A DNA stretch of 64,000 nucleotides from Agaribacillus aureus (GTDB lineage Bacteria > Bacteroidota > Bacteroidia > Cytophagales > Cyclobacteriaceae): the NCBI GenBank assembly GCA_030442055.1, contig JAUJEB010000012.1, forward strand, positions 62,001 to 126,000, written 5' to 3'. Position numbers and translations under genes: made by a program. Within the stretch, counting starts at the first letter, position 1; each line of letters starts with the position of its first letter. This document shows positions 53,193-63,030 of the stretch, one piece after another. The notes under the pieces are model-generated. The model did not search any database, was not told the origin of the DNA, and worked only from the letters and a program-made list of their open reading frames with translations.

Positions 53193-54692
53193 ATGAAAAA
53201 CTGGGTTTTATTTGTCATTACAGCAGTGGTGGTTTTTTTACTCGGACTACTTGCCTCCAATATATTCAATAGAAAAAACGAGGCGCGGTTTGCCTATACA
53301 CCAAGCGTAGATATTGGAGAAAATGAGCCCCGTAACGAGGTTTGGGGAGAGAACTTCCCCAAGCAATACCAGTCATTCCTTCAAACCTCAGACACTTCCT
53401 TTGCCTCTTACCAGGGTGGTGCTGTCATGAGAGATTTGCTGGAGGAAGATCCTCATTTAGTGATTCTTTTTGCCGGGTATGGTTTTTCCAAAGACTATAA
53501 TCAGGCCCGCGGACATTATTATGCCATTGAAGATTTGCACAATACGCTTAGAACTGGTGCTCCGAAAGGAGCAGGTGACGGCCCCATGCCATCCACTTGC
53601 TGGGCCTGTAAAAGCCCGGATGTGCCCAGGCTTATGAATGAAATTGGTATAGCGGAATTTTACAGCGGTAAATGGGCCGATAAGGGCTCGGAAGTCGTCA
53701 ACCCTATTGGCTGTGCTGATTGCCACGATCCGAAATCTATGAAGCTAAAGGTAACCCGTCCGGCGCTCATAGAGGCGTTTGAATCCATGGGCAAGGATAT
53801 CAACAAGGCTACGCACCAGGAAATGAGGTCGCTGGTTTGTGCGCAATGTCATGTTGAGTATTATTTTAACAAGAAACTACCGGGAAAGGAGGGGACACCA
53901 TATCTCGTGTTCCCGTGGAAGAACGGCATGACGGTAGAGAATATGGAGGAATATTATGACAACATAGAATTTGCAGACTGGACACACCCTTTGAGTAAAG
54001 CGCCTATGCTGAAAGCCCAACATCCGGGTTATGAAGTTTATAGCACAGGCGTACATGCCGACCGGGGCGTTTCCTGTGCCGATTGTCATATGCCTTATAA
54101 GAGCGAAGGTGGCCAGAAGTTTACGGATCACCACCTGCAATCGCCGTTGAATAATGTCGCCAACTCCTGCCAGGTGTGCCACCGCCAGGAAAAAGACCAG
54201 TTGATCCAAAATGTTTATAGCCGCCAGATGAAGGCTACAGAAAACAGGCTTAAGCTAGAGGATTTGCTGGTAAAGGCCCACATTGAAGCCAAAAAAGCCT
54301 GGGACCTGGGAGCCACGGAATCGCAAATGAAAGAGGTGTTAACTGACATCAGGCATGCGCAGTGGCGCTGGGATTATGCTGCCGCCTCTCACGGCGCGTC
54401 TTTTCATTCCCCGGTAGAAATTGGCCGGGTGATAGGAGGAGGTCTTCATATCGCCCAGGAGGCCCGTGTTAAGCTTGCGAGAATACTGGCAGATCTTGGG
54501 TTTAACCAACCTGTGCCCATGCCAGATATCGATACCAAAGAAAAAGCTCAAAAGTTTGTTGGCTGGGATATTGAAAAGCTGGAGGAAGAAAAACATGAGT
54601 TCAAGAAAACGCTTGTTCCCAAATGGCTGGAAGATGCCAAAAAACGCCAGGAAAAAATGGAGGTTAAAACTGTGAGTGCCAGAAGCAATTAG
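53193..54692 (+). CDS. nrfA: Ammonia-forming cytochrome c nitrite reductase, catalytic subunit
   Basis: A 499-aa pentahaem enzyme that reduces nitrite to ammonium in the periplasm. The active-site haem motif is CWACK (136-140), with the Lys axial ligand typical of NrfA. Four CxxCH motifs follow: CADCH (174-178), CAQCH (216-220), CADCH (295-299) and CQVCH (326-330). VEYYF after haem 3 and GVHADRGVSCADCH supply the conserved Tyr and His of the active site. An N-terminal helix (about 3-22) may be a signal anchor. I chose the ATG at 53193 over the GTG at 53166, which lies in the repeat element. Confidence 0.96.
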   Translation: MKNWVLFVITAVVVFLLGLLASNIFNRKNEARFAYTPSVDIGENEPRNEVWGENFPKQYQSFLQTSDTSFASYQGGAVMRDLLEEDPHLVILFAGYGFSKDYNQARGHYYAIEDLHNTLRTGAPKGAGDGPMPSTCWACKSPDVPRLMNEIGIAEFYSGKWADKGSEVVNPIGCADCHDPKSMKLKVTRPALIEAFESMGKDINKATHQEMRSLVCAQCHVEYYFNKKLPGKEGTPYLVFPWKNGMTVENMEEYYDNIEFADWTHPLSKAPMLKAQHPGYEVYSTGVHADRGVSCADCHMPYKSEGGQKFTDHHLQSPLNNVANSCQVCHRQEKDQLIQNVYSRQMKATENRLKLEDLLVKAHIEAKKAWDLGATESQMKEVLTDIRHAQWRWDYAAASHGASFHSPVEIGRVIGGGLHIAQEARVKLARILADLGFNQPVPMPDIDTKEKAQKFVGWDIEKLEEEKHEFKKTLVPKWLEDAKKRQEKMEVKTVSARSN

Positions 54693-54740
54693 CCATCTCC
54701 TTTTTGAAACGCTGTTGTTGCAACTTTTTTATATTAGCAA

Positions 54741-57700
54741 ATGAGTAAAATAGCCCGTTGGTTTTTTTCACCTTCCCTTGCCATTTTATTATTGCTCATT
54801 TTTGCCGGTTCGATGGCCATAGCCACGTTTATAGAAAACGATTTTGGTACGGCAACGGCCTGGGTACTGGTTTATCGTTCCTGGTGGTTTGAGTTAGTCA
54901 TGATCCTACTGGGCTTTTGTTTTCTCGGAAATATCTATAAATACAGGTTGTGGAGAAAGGAGAAAATATCAATTCTGCTATTTCACATAGCCTTTATTGT
55001 CATTTTGATTGGCGCTGGTATAACCCGTTACACAGCCTTTGGCGGGGTCATGCGGATCAGGGAAGGGGCGCAGTCCAATACTATTATCTCCGACCGTAAT
55101 TTTGTTCAGGCTCATATTCGAAAAGGGACCAAAGGCATACACCTGAAAAAAGAACTTAACTTTTCTCCCCTCCGAAAAAATCGCTTTAAGCTGGAAACCT
55201 CTTTTGAAGGTAAGCCCATAACTATTGCCTTCAATGAGTTTATACCTGATGCCATGCCTGAAATTATTGATGACAATGATAATGGTATGCCTATGCTGGA
55301 ATTAGTCGTAGCTTCCGGCAGCGGGCGGCAAACTATCTTTTTAAAACACGGTGAGGTACAAAAAATTGGAAGACACCAGCATAAAATTGCATTTAATGGA
55401 AAGGATGCAGAAGCAATAAATATTGTGGCGGCTGGTGATCAGCTAAAAATCATATCTCCTCACCCAATGGATTTTTTTAAGATGACTTCACAGGAAGCCG
55501 GAAGAATTGGGGCTGACAGCGCTCATCATTTAAATTTAAGAACATTGTACCGCTCGGGAGATTTTTCATTTGTACCGCTCTCGTATCATCGTAATGGGCG
55601 CATGGTGCTGAAGTCGTCCGGCGAAAACCCCGGGGATAATGACGAGCTTAAGGACGATGTGCTGGTAGTCAATCTTACCGTGGGCGGTATCAGCAAAAAA
55701 GTGAGTCTGCTATACAGAAAAGGCTTTTTGGCGCCAGGGCAATCCGTGAAAATGCAGGACCTGGATATAACGCTTTCCTACGGTTCTGTGCCCATAACGG
55801 TTCCCTTCTCATTGGGACTTGATGACTTTGAGCTCATTCGCTACCCGGGCTCCAGCAGTCCGTCCTCTTACGCCAGCCAGGTCACCATCTTCGACCAGGA
55901 GACGGAAATTCCTTATCGTATTTTTATGAATAATGTGCTCGATTATGGAGGCTACCGGTTTTTTCAGGCGTCTTATGACTCAGATGAAAAAGGTACGGTG
56001 CTTTCAGTTAATCACGATCGCTGGGGCACCTGGGTGAGCTATTTAGGTTATTTGCTGATGGGGTTGGGGATGTTTTGGACGCTGTTTGGAAGAGGCTCCC
56101 GGTTTGTTTTGATTAACAAGGAATTAAAAAAATTAAGACTGGACAAACCGGTGGTTGCGCTTTTGCTCTTATCGACGATTTTGGTTTTTCCAGCCAAAGC
56201 CGATGATGGATTGCGGGAGAACCTGGCGGAAAAAATAACGAAACAACATATTGATTTAAAACACGCTGCTAATTTCGGCAGGTTGATGGTCCAGGACCTT
56301 GATGGCCGGATAAAACCGTTAAATACCCTGGCTTCGGAATTTTTGAGGAAGTTATCGAGAAAACCGTATTTTAGGTATGAGGGGATCACCCTTGACGCCA
56401 ATCAAACCTTTTTGGCCATACACGCCGACCCTGAGGCATGGCAAAATATTCCCCTCATTAAAATAGACCAAAAGAAAGGAGGGAAGTTATTTGAAGATAT
56501 GAAGGTTACCCGGCAGGGATTGGTAAGCTTTAACATGCTCTTGGATAACAACGGGAATTATTTATTGCAGGAGAAAGTGGAGCTTGCCAATGCTAAAAAA
56601 CCGGCTGAACGAAATGAATTTGACAAGGAAATGTTGTTGGTTGATGAACGTTTCAATATTTTGTTTAATATCTTCTCCGGCCATTACCTGAAGGTTTTTC
56701 CAAAAAGAGATGACAATACTAAAACCTGGTACAGCCATTCCCATGACTTTAACGATTTCCCGGAAGAAGATGCAAAATTTGCCCAAAATATTCTGCCTAT
56801 TTACTTTGAAGATATCGAACACGGTCGCACCACCGGCGACTGGGCCGAGGCGGAAAGTAAATTGAACTATATAAAATTATACCAGGATGTATTGGCCAAA
56901 GACATCATTCCTGGTGAGACAAGGGTGGAGGCGGAATTATTATACAACCGGCTCAATTTGAATTTCTGGTTATTTCAGGCCTTTTGGACCCTTGGTTTTT
57001 TGTTGCTGGTGATGGCAGTGGCCAGGATATTTTCGAATCGGAAATGGCTGCTTTATAGCCTGAATATTTGTGTGATACTTTCGCTTATTGCCTTTATCAC
57101 CTTTGGTTTAAACATTATTTTAAGATGGTATGTCTCCCAGCATGCGCCATGGAGTAATGGCTATGAAATGATTGTTTTTGTGAGTTGGATGTTGCTGCTT
57201 TGCGGGTTTTTAACCCATGGCAAGTCCGACTTTGCTTTACCGCTGGCCACGCTGTTTTCAGGCACCTTGCTTTTTGTCAGTTACCTGGATTGGCTGAGCC
57301 CGGAAATTACCAACTTAATGCCGGTCTTAAAATCCTATTGGTTAAAAATACACGTCGCCACGATAGTCAGCAGTTACGCGCCATTGGCGTTGTCCGCTTT
57401 GTTGGGGCTTACCGCTTTGATATTAATGATTTTTAAAAGTGGCCAGAGATCGGCTGAGATCACCTTCCGGATCAAAGAACTGACTTACATCAATGAAATA
57501 TCAATGACTATCGGTTTGTTTTTGCTGGCGGTAGGCACATTTCTGGGAGGTATTTGGGCCAATGAATCCTGGGGACGTTATTGGGCATGGGACCCCAAGG
57601 AAACCTGGGCGTTGATCAGTATCATTGTGTATGCGGCTGTATTGCACCTGAGATTCATTCCGGCACTGCGAAATGCCTATACGCTGAATCTTGCGAGTGT

Positions 57701-57884
57701 ATTTGCGTTTGCCTCTATTGTGATGACTTCATTTGGTGTCAACTATTATTTATCAGGTCTGCATTCCTACGCCGCCGGAGATCCGTTGCCCATTCCAAAA
57801 TTTATTTATGTAGTTACTGCTTTTGTCATATTGGTAGGTATTGTCGCTTATGCTAAAACCCAAAAAAATAAGGTCTTGTCATAG
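54741..57884 (+). CDS. ccsBA: Fused ResB/CcsA (CcsBA) cytochrome c haem lyase, NrfI-like
   Basis: A 1047-aa membrane protein of system II cytochrome c maturation. The N-terminal ResB/CcsB half has helices near 8-30, 50-70 and 80-97 and a large periplasmic region to about 430. The C-terminal CcsA half has several helices and the haem-handling motif WGRYWAWDPKETW (944-956), with conserved His in SYAPL-region and C-terminal loops. It follows nrfA by 48 bp on the same strand. In Wolinella the equivalent NrfI attaches haem to the CX2CK motif of NrfA, so this one probably has that duty here; a general role in c-type cytochromes is also possible. Confidence 0.94.
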   Translation: MSKIARWFFSPSLAILLLLIFAGSMAIATFIENDFGTATAWVLVYRSWWFELVMILLGFCFLGNIYKYRLWRKEKISILLFHIAFIVILIGAGITRYTAFGGVMRIREGAQSNTIISDRNFVQAHIRKGTKGIHLKKELNFSPLRKNRFKLETSFEGKPITIAFNEFIPDAMPEIIDDNDNGMPMLELVVASGSGRQTIFLKHGEVQKIGRHQHKIAFNGKDAEAINIVAAGDQLKIISPHPMDFFKMTSQEAGRIGADSAHHLNLRTLYRSGDFSFVPLSYHRNGRMVLKSSGENPGDNDELKDDVLVVNLTVGGISKKVSLLYRKGFLAPGQSVKMQDLDITLSYGSVPITVPFSLGLDDFELIRYPGSSSPSSYASQVTIFDQETEIPYRIFMNNVLDYGGYRFFQASYDSDEKGTVLSVNHDRWGTWVSYLGYLLMGLGMFWTLFGRGSRFVLINKELKKLRLDKPVVALLLLSTILVFPAKADDGLRENLAEKITKQHIDLKHAANFGRLMVQDLDGRIKPLNTLASEFLRKLSRKPYFRYEGITLDANQTFLAIHADPEAWQNIPLIKIDQKKGGKLFEDMKVTRQGLVSFNMLLDNNGNYLLQEKVELANAKKPAERNEFDKEMLLVDERFNILFNIFSGHYLKVFPKRDDNTKTWYSHSHDFNDFPEEDAKFAQNILPIYFEDIEHGRTTGDWAEAESKLNYIKLYQDVLAKDIIPGETRVEAELLYNRLNLNFWLFQAFWTLGFLLLVMAVARIFSNRKWLLYSLNICVILSLIAFITFGLNIILRWYVSQHAPWSNGYEMIVFVSWMLLLCGFLTHGKSDFALPLATLFSGTLLFVSYLDWLSPEITNLMPVLKSYWLKIHVATIVSSYAPLALSALLGLTALILMIFKSGQRSAEITFRIKELTYINEISMTIGLFLLAVGTFLGGIWANESWGRYWAWDPKETWALISIIVYAAVLHLRFIPALRNAYTLNLASVFAFASIVMTSFGVNYYLSGLHSYAAGDPLPIPKFIYVVTAFVILVGIVAYAKTQKNKVLS

Positions 57885-57929
57885 TCCTTGTTGATATGGG
57901 AAAAGGGTATTAAGCCTATCACCGCCGGC

Positions 57930-58343
57930 TTATAAAAATAAGAATGGAAGTGAAGCAAACAGCCCTATGACTGATAAAAAGCCGACATGCGGGGCAGTAC
58001 CACTCGGTACATTGCTGACAATATCAACATTACCACCGGCAACTACCATCACATTAAACAATTCATTGTGCGATTCCCGGCCCCAGGTTTGTTTTGATAT
58101 AATTCTGACATTTTGTTTCCCCACAGGCACTGAATCCAGCTCCAGGCTTCGAAAGGTCTTTCCAGCGATCACCAGGCTGTCGTTTATGGAAACATAAACA
58201 TTCCTGATGGTTCTTGTACCGGTAATGGTGACTTTGCATGTCCTTACCGGATTGGGTGTTGATTGGGCAGGTAGCGTTGAGACCAGGCGTGGAGCACAAG
58301 CTGTCGAAAGTACCGTTAGCAAAGACAGCACAAACCATTTCAT
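57930..58343 (-). CDS. Small lipoprotein of unknown function
   Basis: A 137-aa protein with lipobox LSTAC (C16). The mature part has strands such as CKVTITGTRTIRNVYVSIND and a PEGA-like pattern of short beta segments (SLELDSVPVGKQNVRII). A hydrophobic C-terminal helix (GFLSVIGLFASLPFLFL) may insert in a membrane. Its start overlaps the stop of the DoxX gene by 4 bp, so the two are co-translated. No specific function is recognised. Confidence 0.78.
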   Translation of the reverse strand: MKWFVLSLLTVLSTACAPRLVSTLPAQSTPNPVRTCKVTITGTRTIRNVYVSINDSLVIAGKTFRSLELDSVPVGKQNVRIISKQTWGRESHNELFNVMVVAGGNVDIVSNVPSGTAPHVGFLSVIGLFASLPFLFL

Positions 58344-58762
58344 TTTTTTATGGCCTTTAAAATCAGGGAATCAATGGCGTACTTTCCGGCTCCTGAAATA
58401 AATAACCCCGAGGCAATAAGTAAAAAGACTGCTGCCAATTCTTTAACGTTAAACGGGTCACTGGCATGAACAATGAAAAGCGCCACGGCCATGGTAATAA
58501 TCATTAAAAAAAGAAAAAAACGCGTAAGAAGACCAAGCATGACTGCTATTCCTCCAAAAAACTCAGCAATAACCACCAAAGTGAGTGACAGGAAAGGCCC
58601 AAGACCTATCGGGTCCGGAAATTGAGTTGAATATTGTTCAAAGTTAAGAAGTTTACCCAGGCCATGATGAACCATAAAAGCCCCAAGTGTAACTCTGATA
58701 ATTAGTAATGACCAATCGGCCTGGTTATTTCGCTGTGATAGTAAGTATTGTAGTATTCTCAT
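58340..58762 (-). CDS. DoxX-family membrane protein
   Basis: A 140-aa four-helix membrane protein with the DoxX pattern: LLIIRVTLGAFMVHHGLGKL, IAEFFGGIAVMLGLLTRFF, LIITMAVALFIVHASDPFNV and a last helix AVFLLIASGLFISG. Its function is not settled, although the family has been tied to oxidative or thiosulfate metabolism. It lies upstream of the small lipoprotein and downstream of an AraC regulator on the same strand. Confidence 0.92.
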   Translation of the reverse strand: MRILQYLLSQRNNQADWSLLIIRVTLGAFMVHHGLGKLLNFEQYSTQFPDPIGLGPFLSLTLVVIAEFFGGIAVMLGLLTRFFLFLMIITMAVALFIVHASDPFNVKELAAVFLLIASGLFISGAGKYAIDSLILKAIKK

Positions 58763-58827
58763 AGATTTAAAATTGTTTATGCAAAGAACGTCTAAGGTTA
58801 ACAGACAAAATTGTACAGAATTAACCC

Positions 58828-59583
58828 TTAGTGGTTAACGTTTACTTTGCGGAATTGCCCGGGCGTTACCCCACAAAATTGCTTGAAAACCCTGATGAAA
58901 TGTGCCTGATCGTAAAATCCCGCATCCAGACCAATGTGGGTAAGGTTTGCCTTACCGGCTTTTTTCAGTAACTGAATGGCATAGTTCACTTGTTTTAATT
59001 TAATAAATTCTCCCGGCGTAAGCAGATAGTTTTTTTTGAATTTCCGGATGAAACTTTTTTGTGAGATAGGCAAAGACAGATTGAAATTTTTTAAAGCGCC
59101 TTTTTGCAGGAATGCGGCCGAAACATGGTTTTCAAATTTTAGCAAATCCCGGTCTATACCGGCTCCCTGAAATAGTTGCAATAAATGGTGTTCCACCATT
59201 TTAAAATTGGGTATGGGTGATTCTATTAAATAATCAAATAAGACATTTGAAACCGTGGCCATCGAATCAGTCCCTAATTTATGGATGAGTATACCATAAC
59301 AGAAAGGCTTTAGAATTAAGCCAACGGTACAGTATTTTCCAGATACCAATGTCTGAAATGGAGCGGTTTTTAAGCCTGAAATTGTATAACGGTTGTATTT
59401 ATGGATGTTATTGAATACGTTCTGTCCTTTCACCTGAAACTGCTCTCCATAATTGAAAATTAATTCGGTAAAAAGGGGAGCATGGTCTTCTGATTGTAAA
59501 TTAAGTTCCCTGGCCTTTCCCACCCACATGATATCGATAAATTGATTTAATGGCGATGGCGGAATGTGCGTGATTTCGTTCAT
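58828..59583 (-). CDS. AraC-family transcriptional regulator
   Basis: A 251-aa regulator. The N-terminal 130 residues match the DUF6597-type domain of Bacteroidota AraC proteins (PPSPLNQFIDIMWVGKARE and ELIFNYGEQFQV). The C-terminal domain has the helix-turn-helix LTHIGLDAGFYDQAHFIRVF and the ending FKQFCGVTPGQFRK. It lies 65 bp upstream of the DoxX-lipoprotein pair and probably controls it. Confidence 0.92.
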   Translation of the reverse strand: MNEITHIPPSPLNQFIDIMWVGKARELNLQSEDHAPLFTELIFNYGEQFQVKGQNVFNNIHKYNRYTISGLKTAPFQTLVSGKYCTVGLILKPFCYGILIHKLGTDSMATVSNVLFDYLIESPIPNFKMVEHHLLQLFQGAGIDRDLLKFENHVSAAFLQKGALKNFNLSLPISQKSFIRKFKKNYLLTPGEFIKLKQVNYAIQLLKKAGKANLTHIGLDAGFYDQAHFIRVFKQFCGVTPGQFRKVNVNH

Positions 59584-59723
59584 GCGATATTAAGAAGTGA
59601 ATTAAAATACTTGACTTTCACAGTGAGGTCCGCTGAAAGCCCAGCGCTTAAAGGTAGTATTTTAAAAACTACGAAACTTTTTTAACCCGGATTGTAACAG
59701 ATCGGTTGCCTCCGAGGTGGCTG

Positions 59724-61358
59724 TCACTTATCCCAATGGGCATCTACTACTTTTTGAATTTCAGGGAAATCGGCGTCATTTTCCTTGACTTGCGCTCTGA
59801 GCTGTTTTAGCCTGGTTTTTAAATCTGCAATGATAGGTGCATATTTATCGTCTCCATACCGGTTGTCCATTTCCTCAGGGTCGTTTTTTAAATCGTAAAA
59901 TTCCCATGCCGGAGGCGTCTCAAAGTCCGACATGGATGCGGGGTTATGTGCCCATTGCTGGGCGTCTGTGTTGCGGACTTTATAATCCCGGCCATAGAAG
60001 AAAATAAGTTTGTAATCTTTGGTTCTGATACCAAAATGAGCTGGATTGTTGTGCTTATGTGCCATATGCATCCAGTAGCGGTAATAAGTTTCCTGTTGCC
60101 ACCCTTCGGGCTCTATACCGGTTTCCAATATTTTTTTAAAGCTCGACCCCTGCATGTAATCTGGCACTGTCCCCCCCGCCAGTTCGATCATGGTAGGGGC
60201 AAAGTCCGTGTTGTTTACAATAGCGTCAGCGCGGATGCCGCGCTTGATCATTTTTGGATACCGCACCAAAAACGGCATACGCATTGACTCTTCATACATC
60301 CACCTTTTATCAATGTAGTCATGCTCTCCTAACATAAAACCTTGATCACCAGTATAAATGATGATGGTATTATCCATGATCCCTTCTTTTTCGAGGTAAT
60401 CAAAAATGCGCTTAACATTATCATCTACGCCTTTTACACATCTCAAATATCGTTTTAAGTATTCCTGATAGGCCAGGCTTTTATATTCGGGATCGGGGAT
60501 GGCCGGATCTATTTCCATGTGCATGCCCATGTTCCGGATGACGTTTCTATGACCTATGGAGGAGCCGATGGTATCGGTGAGTGAATTGTTTTCTCCTCTC
60601 GTTCCTACTGATCCGTTGTTACCATTGTACCACATATTGGCCGGTTCGGGGATTTCCACATCTTCGAGATAGTCCTTGTACCGGGGAGCGAATTCGAAGA
60701 AATCATGAGGGGCCTTAAAGTGATGCATCAGGAAAAACGGCTTGGATTTATCACGCTTGTTCATGAGCCAGTCCAGGGAGATATCGGTAATTATATCAGA
60801 AGAATGTCCATCATATTGTGTTGTGCTTACCTCGCGGACCAAACCTTCCTCAAATTTGATTTCTTCCTTTTTATCGCCTTCACGGCCGTAGAGTGTGGGG
60901 TTGAAATAATTTCCCTGACCGGGAAGTACATTATAATAATCAAAAGCCTCCGGCGCATATTTTAGGTGCCATTTGCCGATCATGGCGGTCTCATAGCCAA
61001 GCTTTTTTATTTCGTGGGCGAGGTATTGATTGTCAGGTTTTAACTTCCCACTCAGATCATACACCCCATTTACCTGTCCGTACTGACCGGTCATAATGCT
61101 GGCCCTTGATGGTGTGCAGATGGAATTAGTGCAGAAAGCATTTTCAAACAAGATGCCTTCATTGGCCAATCTATCAATGGTAGGCGTGGGGTTGAGCCGT
61201 GCCAAACGACTGCCGTAAACACCAAAGGCCTGCGTCGTATGATCGTCGGACATAATAAATAAGATGTTGGGTTGCTCAACGGCCGGTTTTTTTTCGCAGG
61301 ATGAAAATACGGCAAGGACAAACAAGAAGGCCGGGAGTAGGTGGAATGTCTTACACAT
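59724..61358 (-). CDS. Sulfatase lipoprotein (type I, S1 family)
   Basis: A 544-aa formylglycine-dependent sulfatase with lipobox AVFSSC (C21). The metal motif is FIMSDDHTTQ (D38/D39). The modification motif is SICTPSRASIMTG with C81. Other family segments are GYETAMIGKWHL, the second metal set YTGDQGFMLGEHD and DKRWMYEESMRMPFLVRYP. The C-terminus has EFYDLKNDPEEMDN. It is like choline or polysaccharide sulfatases of fucan loci. Its neighbour downstream is the AraC-DoxX group; upstream lies another sulfatase on the same strand. Confidence 0.94.
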   Translation of the reverse strand: MCKTFHLLPAFLFVLAVFSSCEKKPAVEQPNILFIMSDDHTTQAFGVYGSRLARLNPTPTIDRLANEGILFENAFCTNSICTPSRASIMTGQYGQVNGVYDLSGKLKPDNQYLAHEIKKLGYETAMIGKWHLKYAPEAFDYYNVLPGQGNYFNPTLYGREGDKKEEIKFEEGLVREVSTTQYDGHSSDIITDISLDWLMNKRDKSKPFFLMHHFKAPHDFFEFAPRYKDYLEDVEIPEPANMWYNGNNGSVGTRGENNSLTDTIGSSIGHRNVIRNMGMHMEIDPAIPDPEYKSLAYQEYLKRYLRCVKGVDDNVKRIFDYLEKEGIMDNTIIIYTGDQGFMLGEHDYIDKRWMYEESMRMPFLVRYPKMIKRGIRADAIVNNTDFAPTMIELAGGTVPDYMQGSSFKKILETGIEPEGWQQETYYRYWMHMAHKHNNPAHFGIRTKDYKLIFFYGRDYKVRNTDAQQWAHNPASMSDFETPPAWEFYDLKNDPEEMDNRYGDDKYAPIIADLKTRLKQLRAQVKENDADFPEIQKVVDAHWDK

Positions 61359-61497
61359 TTTTTTAGTGTTGATTTCAGGGGAAAGTAAACATATTTTTTA
61401 TGATAAAAAAGTACTTTTCAGTACCATCGCCAGGATCGGCCGTAATGGTTTGCGTACTTAACTTGCTAACCTTTTAATTGCTTTAAAAGGATAACGG

Positions 61498-62967
61498 TCA
61501 TTGACTCACCTGCCCGTAAAGTTTTTCCATATCAAATTCAGGAGCATCAACATCTTTTCTCCATTGATACATGGTTTGTTTTAGTTCCTCCACTTTTTCA
61601 GGCTCACTTTGGGCCAGATCGTTTTCCTCCGAAGGATCTTCCTTGAGATTGAATAATCTGAAGTGATGCCTGTTGGGGGCATTAGGCATGTTGAAGTACT
61701 CTATGAGCTTCCAATCGTCTTTTATAATACAACCGCCGGGCCAGGTTCTTTCGGTGGTATTGCCATAGTGAATCAGCGACAGGAACTTTAACCAGTTAAA
61801 AGACCTGTCGGGTAGTTTGGCATTAGCGTTTTTGAAAACCGGACTGAGATCTACGCCATCCAGGTTCTTGTTGTGATTGGCATCGCCCTTCACGCCTGTG
61901 ATAGAAAGAAGCGTGGGGTAAATATCCCAACCGGCGACACGCTCATTACTCACAGTACCGGGCTCGACGACCCCCGGCCAGCGGACAAACATGGGAACCC
62001 GCGTTCCGCCTTCATAAAACATGCCTTTCCCTCCGCGAAGGGGATAGTTCTTGGTAATATTCGAATAAAGCGCTCCTCCGTTATCGCTCATGAATATGAC
62101 AATCGTATTTTCGGTAAGATTATTATTATCCAGCGCTTTCAGCACCCGGCCGACCCCTTCATCAAAGTGTTCGATCAGCGCCGCATAGGTGGCATTGCGG
62201 TGCTTGTGCTCCGGGGTGATTAAATCCCGGTATTTTTTTACTTTTTCTTCTTTGGCCTGAAGCGGAGTATGTACCGCGTAGTACCATAAGTTTAAAAAGA
62301 AGGGTTTTTTGCTGTCTTTCTGCTGGCTGATAAATTTAGCTGCCTCCGTAGACAGGGCTTCCGTGAGATGCTCCCCGGAAGAATAGGCTTCCAGGTCGGG
62401 GACAGCTGCCTTGGTATCTTTCTCATTTTTATGGGTATCGCTTTTGAAAGGATAGAAATAGCTTCCGGGGCAACAAAAATCATTAGAAGCGATATCTACA
62501 TCGAACCCCCTGTTTCGAGGACCATTGTCGCCGGTTCCAATATGCCATTTTCCGATGTGGGCGGTTGTGTAGCCGCCCTCCTGTAAAGCATTGCCGATGG
62601 TAACCTCTTCTGCAGGCATTTCTATGCCCGGGCCCGTTACGCCCCCTAAACTTCCGTGGCTCACCGCCTTTAACCTGGTCGGTGTCTTTCCGGTTATGAG
62701 GGAAATGCGGCTGGGTTGGCAGGTCGCGTGGGAGGAATGGGCATGGGTAAAATACATGCTTTCCCTGGCCAGCTGATCGATGTTAGGTGTGCGGTACAGG
62801 TCGCTGCCGGTGAAGCTCAGATCGGCAAACCCCAGGTCATCTGCCAGGATAAATACAATGTTTGGTTGCTTTGGTTTTTGGGTGTTGTCATTTCCTTCCG
62901 GTTGTTGGCGTGGCGTACATTGTGCCATCAACAGGCAGCACACCATGCCAATTGTCGTCTTTTTCAT
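61498..62967 (-). CDS. Sulfatase lipoprotein (arylsulfatase A-like)
   Basis: A 489-aa sulfatase with lipobox LLMAQC (C17). The metal motif is FILADDLGFADL. The modification motif is ATCQPSRISLITG with C83. GYTTAHIGKWHIGTG, IVIFMSDNGGALYS and LRGGKGMFYEGGTRVPMFVR follow the arylsulfatase A plan. The C-terminus has LFNLKEDPSEENDLA. It lies 64 bp downstream of the truncated fucosidase on the same strand, so it is probably co-transcribed and removes sulfate from the same glycan. Confidence 0.94.
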   Translation of the reverse strand: MKKTTIGMVCCLLMAQCTPRQQPEGNDNTQKPKQPNIVFILADDLGFADLSFTGSDLYRTPNIDQLARESMYFTHAHSSHATCQPSRISLITGKTPTRLKAVSHGSLGGVTGPGIEMPAEEVTIGNALQEGGYTTAHIGKWHIGTGDNGPRNRGFDVDIASNDFCCPGSYFYPFKSDTHKNEKDTKAAVPDLEAYSSGEHLTEALSTEAAKFISQQKDSKKPFFLNLWYYAVHTPLQAKEEKVKKYRDLITPEHKHRNATYAALIEHFDEGVGRVLKALDNNNLTENTIVIFMSDNGGALYSNITKNYPLRGGKGMFYEGGTRVPMFVRWPGVVEPGTVSNERVAGWDIYPTLLSITGVKGDANHNKNLDGVDLSPVFKNANAKLPDRSFNWLKFLSLIHYGNTTERTWPGGCIIKDDWKLIEYFNMPNAPNRHHFRLFNLKEDPSEENDLAQSEPEKVEELKQTMYQWRKDVDAPEFDMEKLYGQVSQ

Positions 62968-63030
62968 GTTATTTCGTAAATTTTAATACAAACCCTTTAA
63001 AAACCCGGGCTTGATTTATAGTTATAATGC

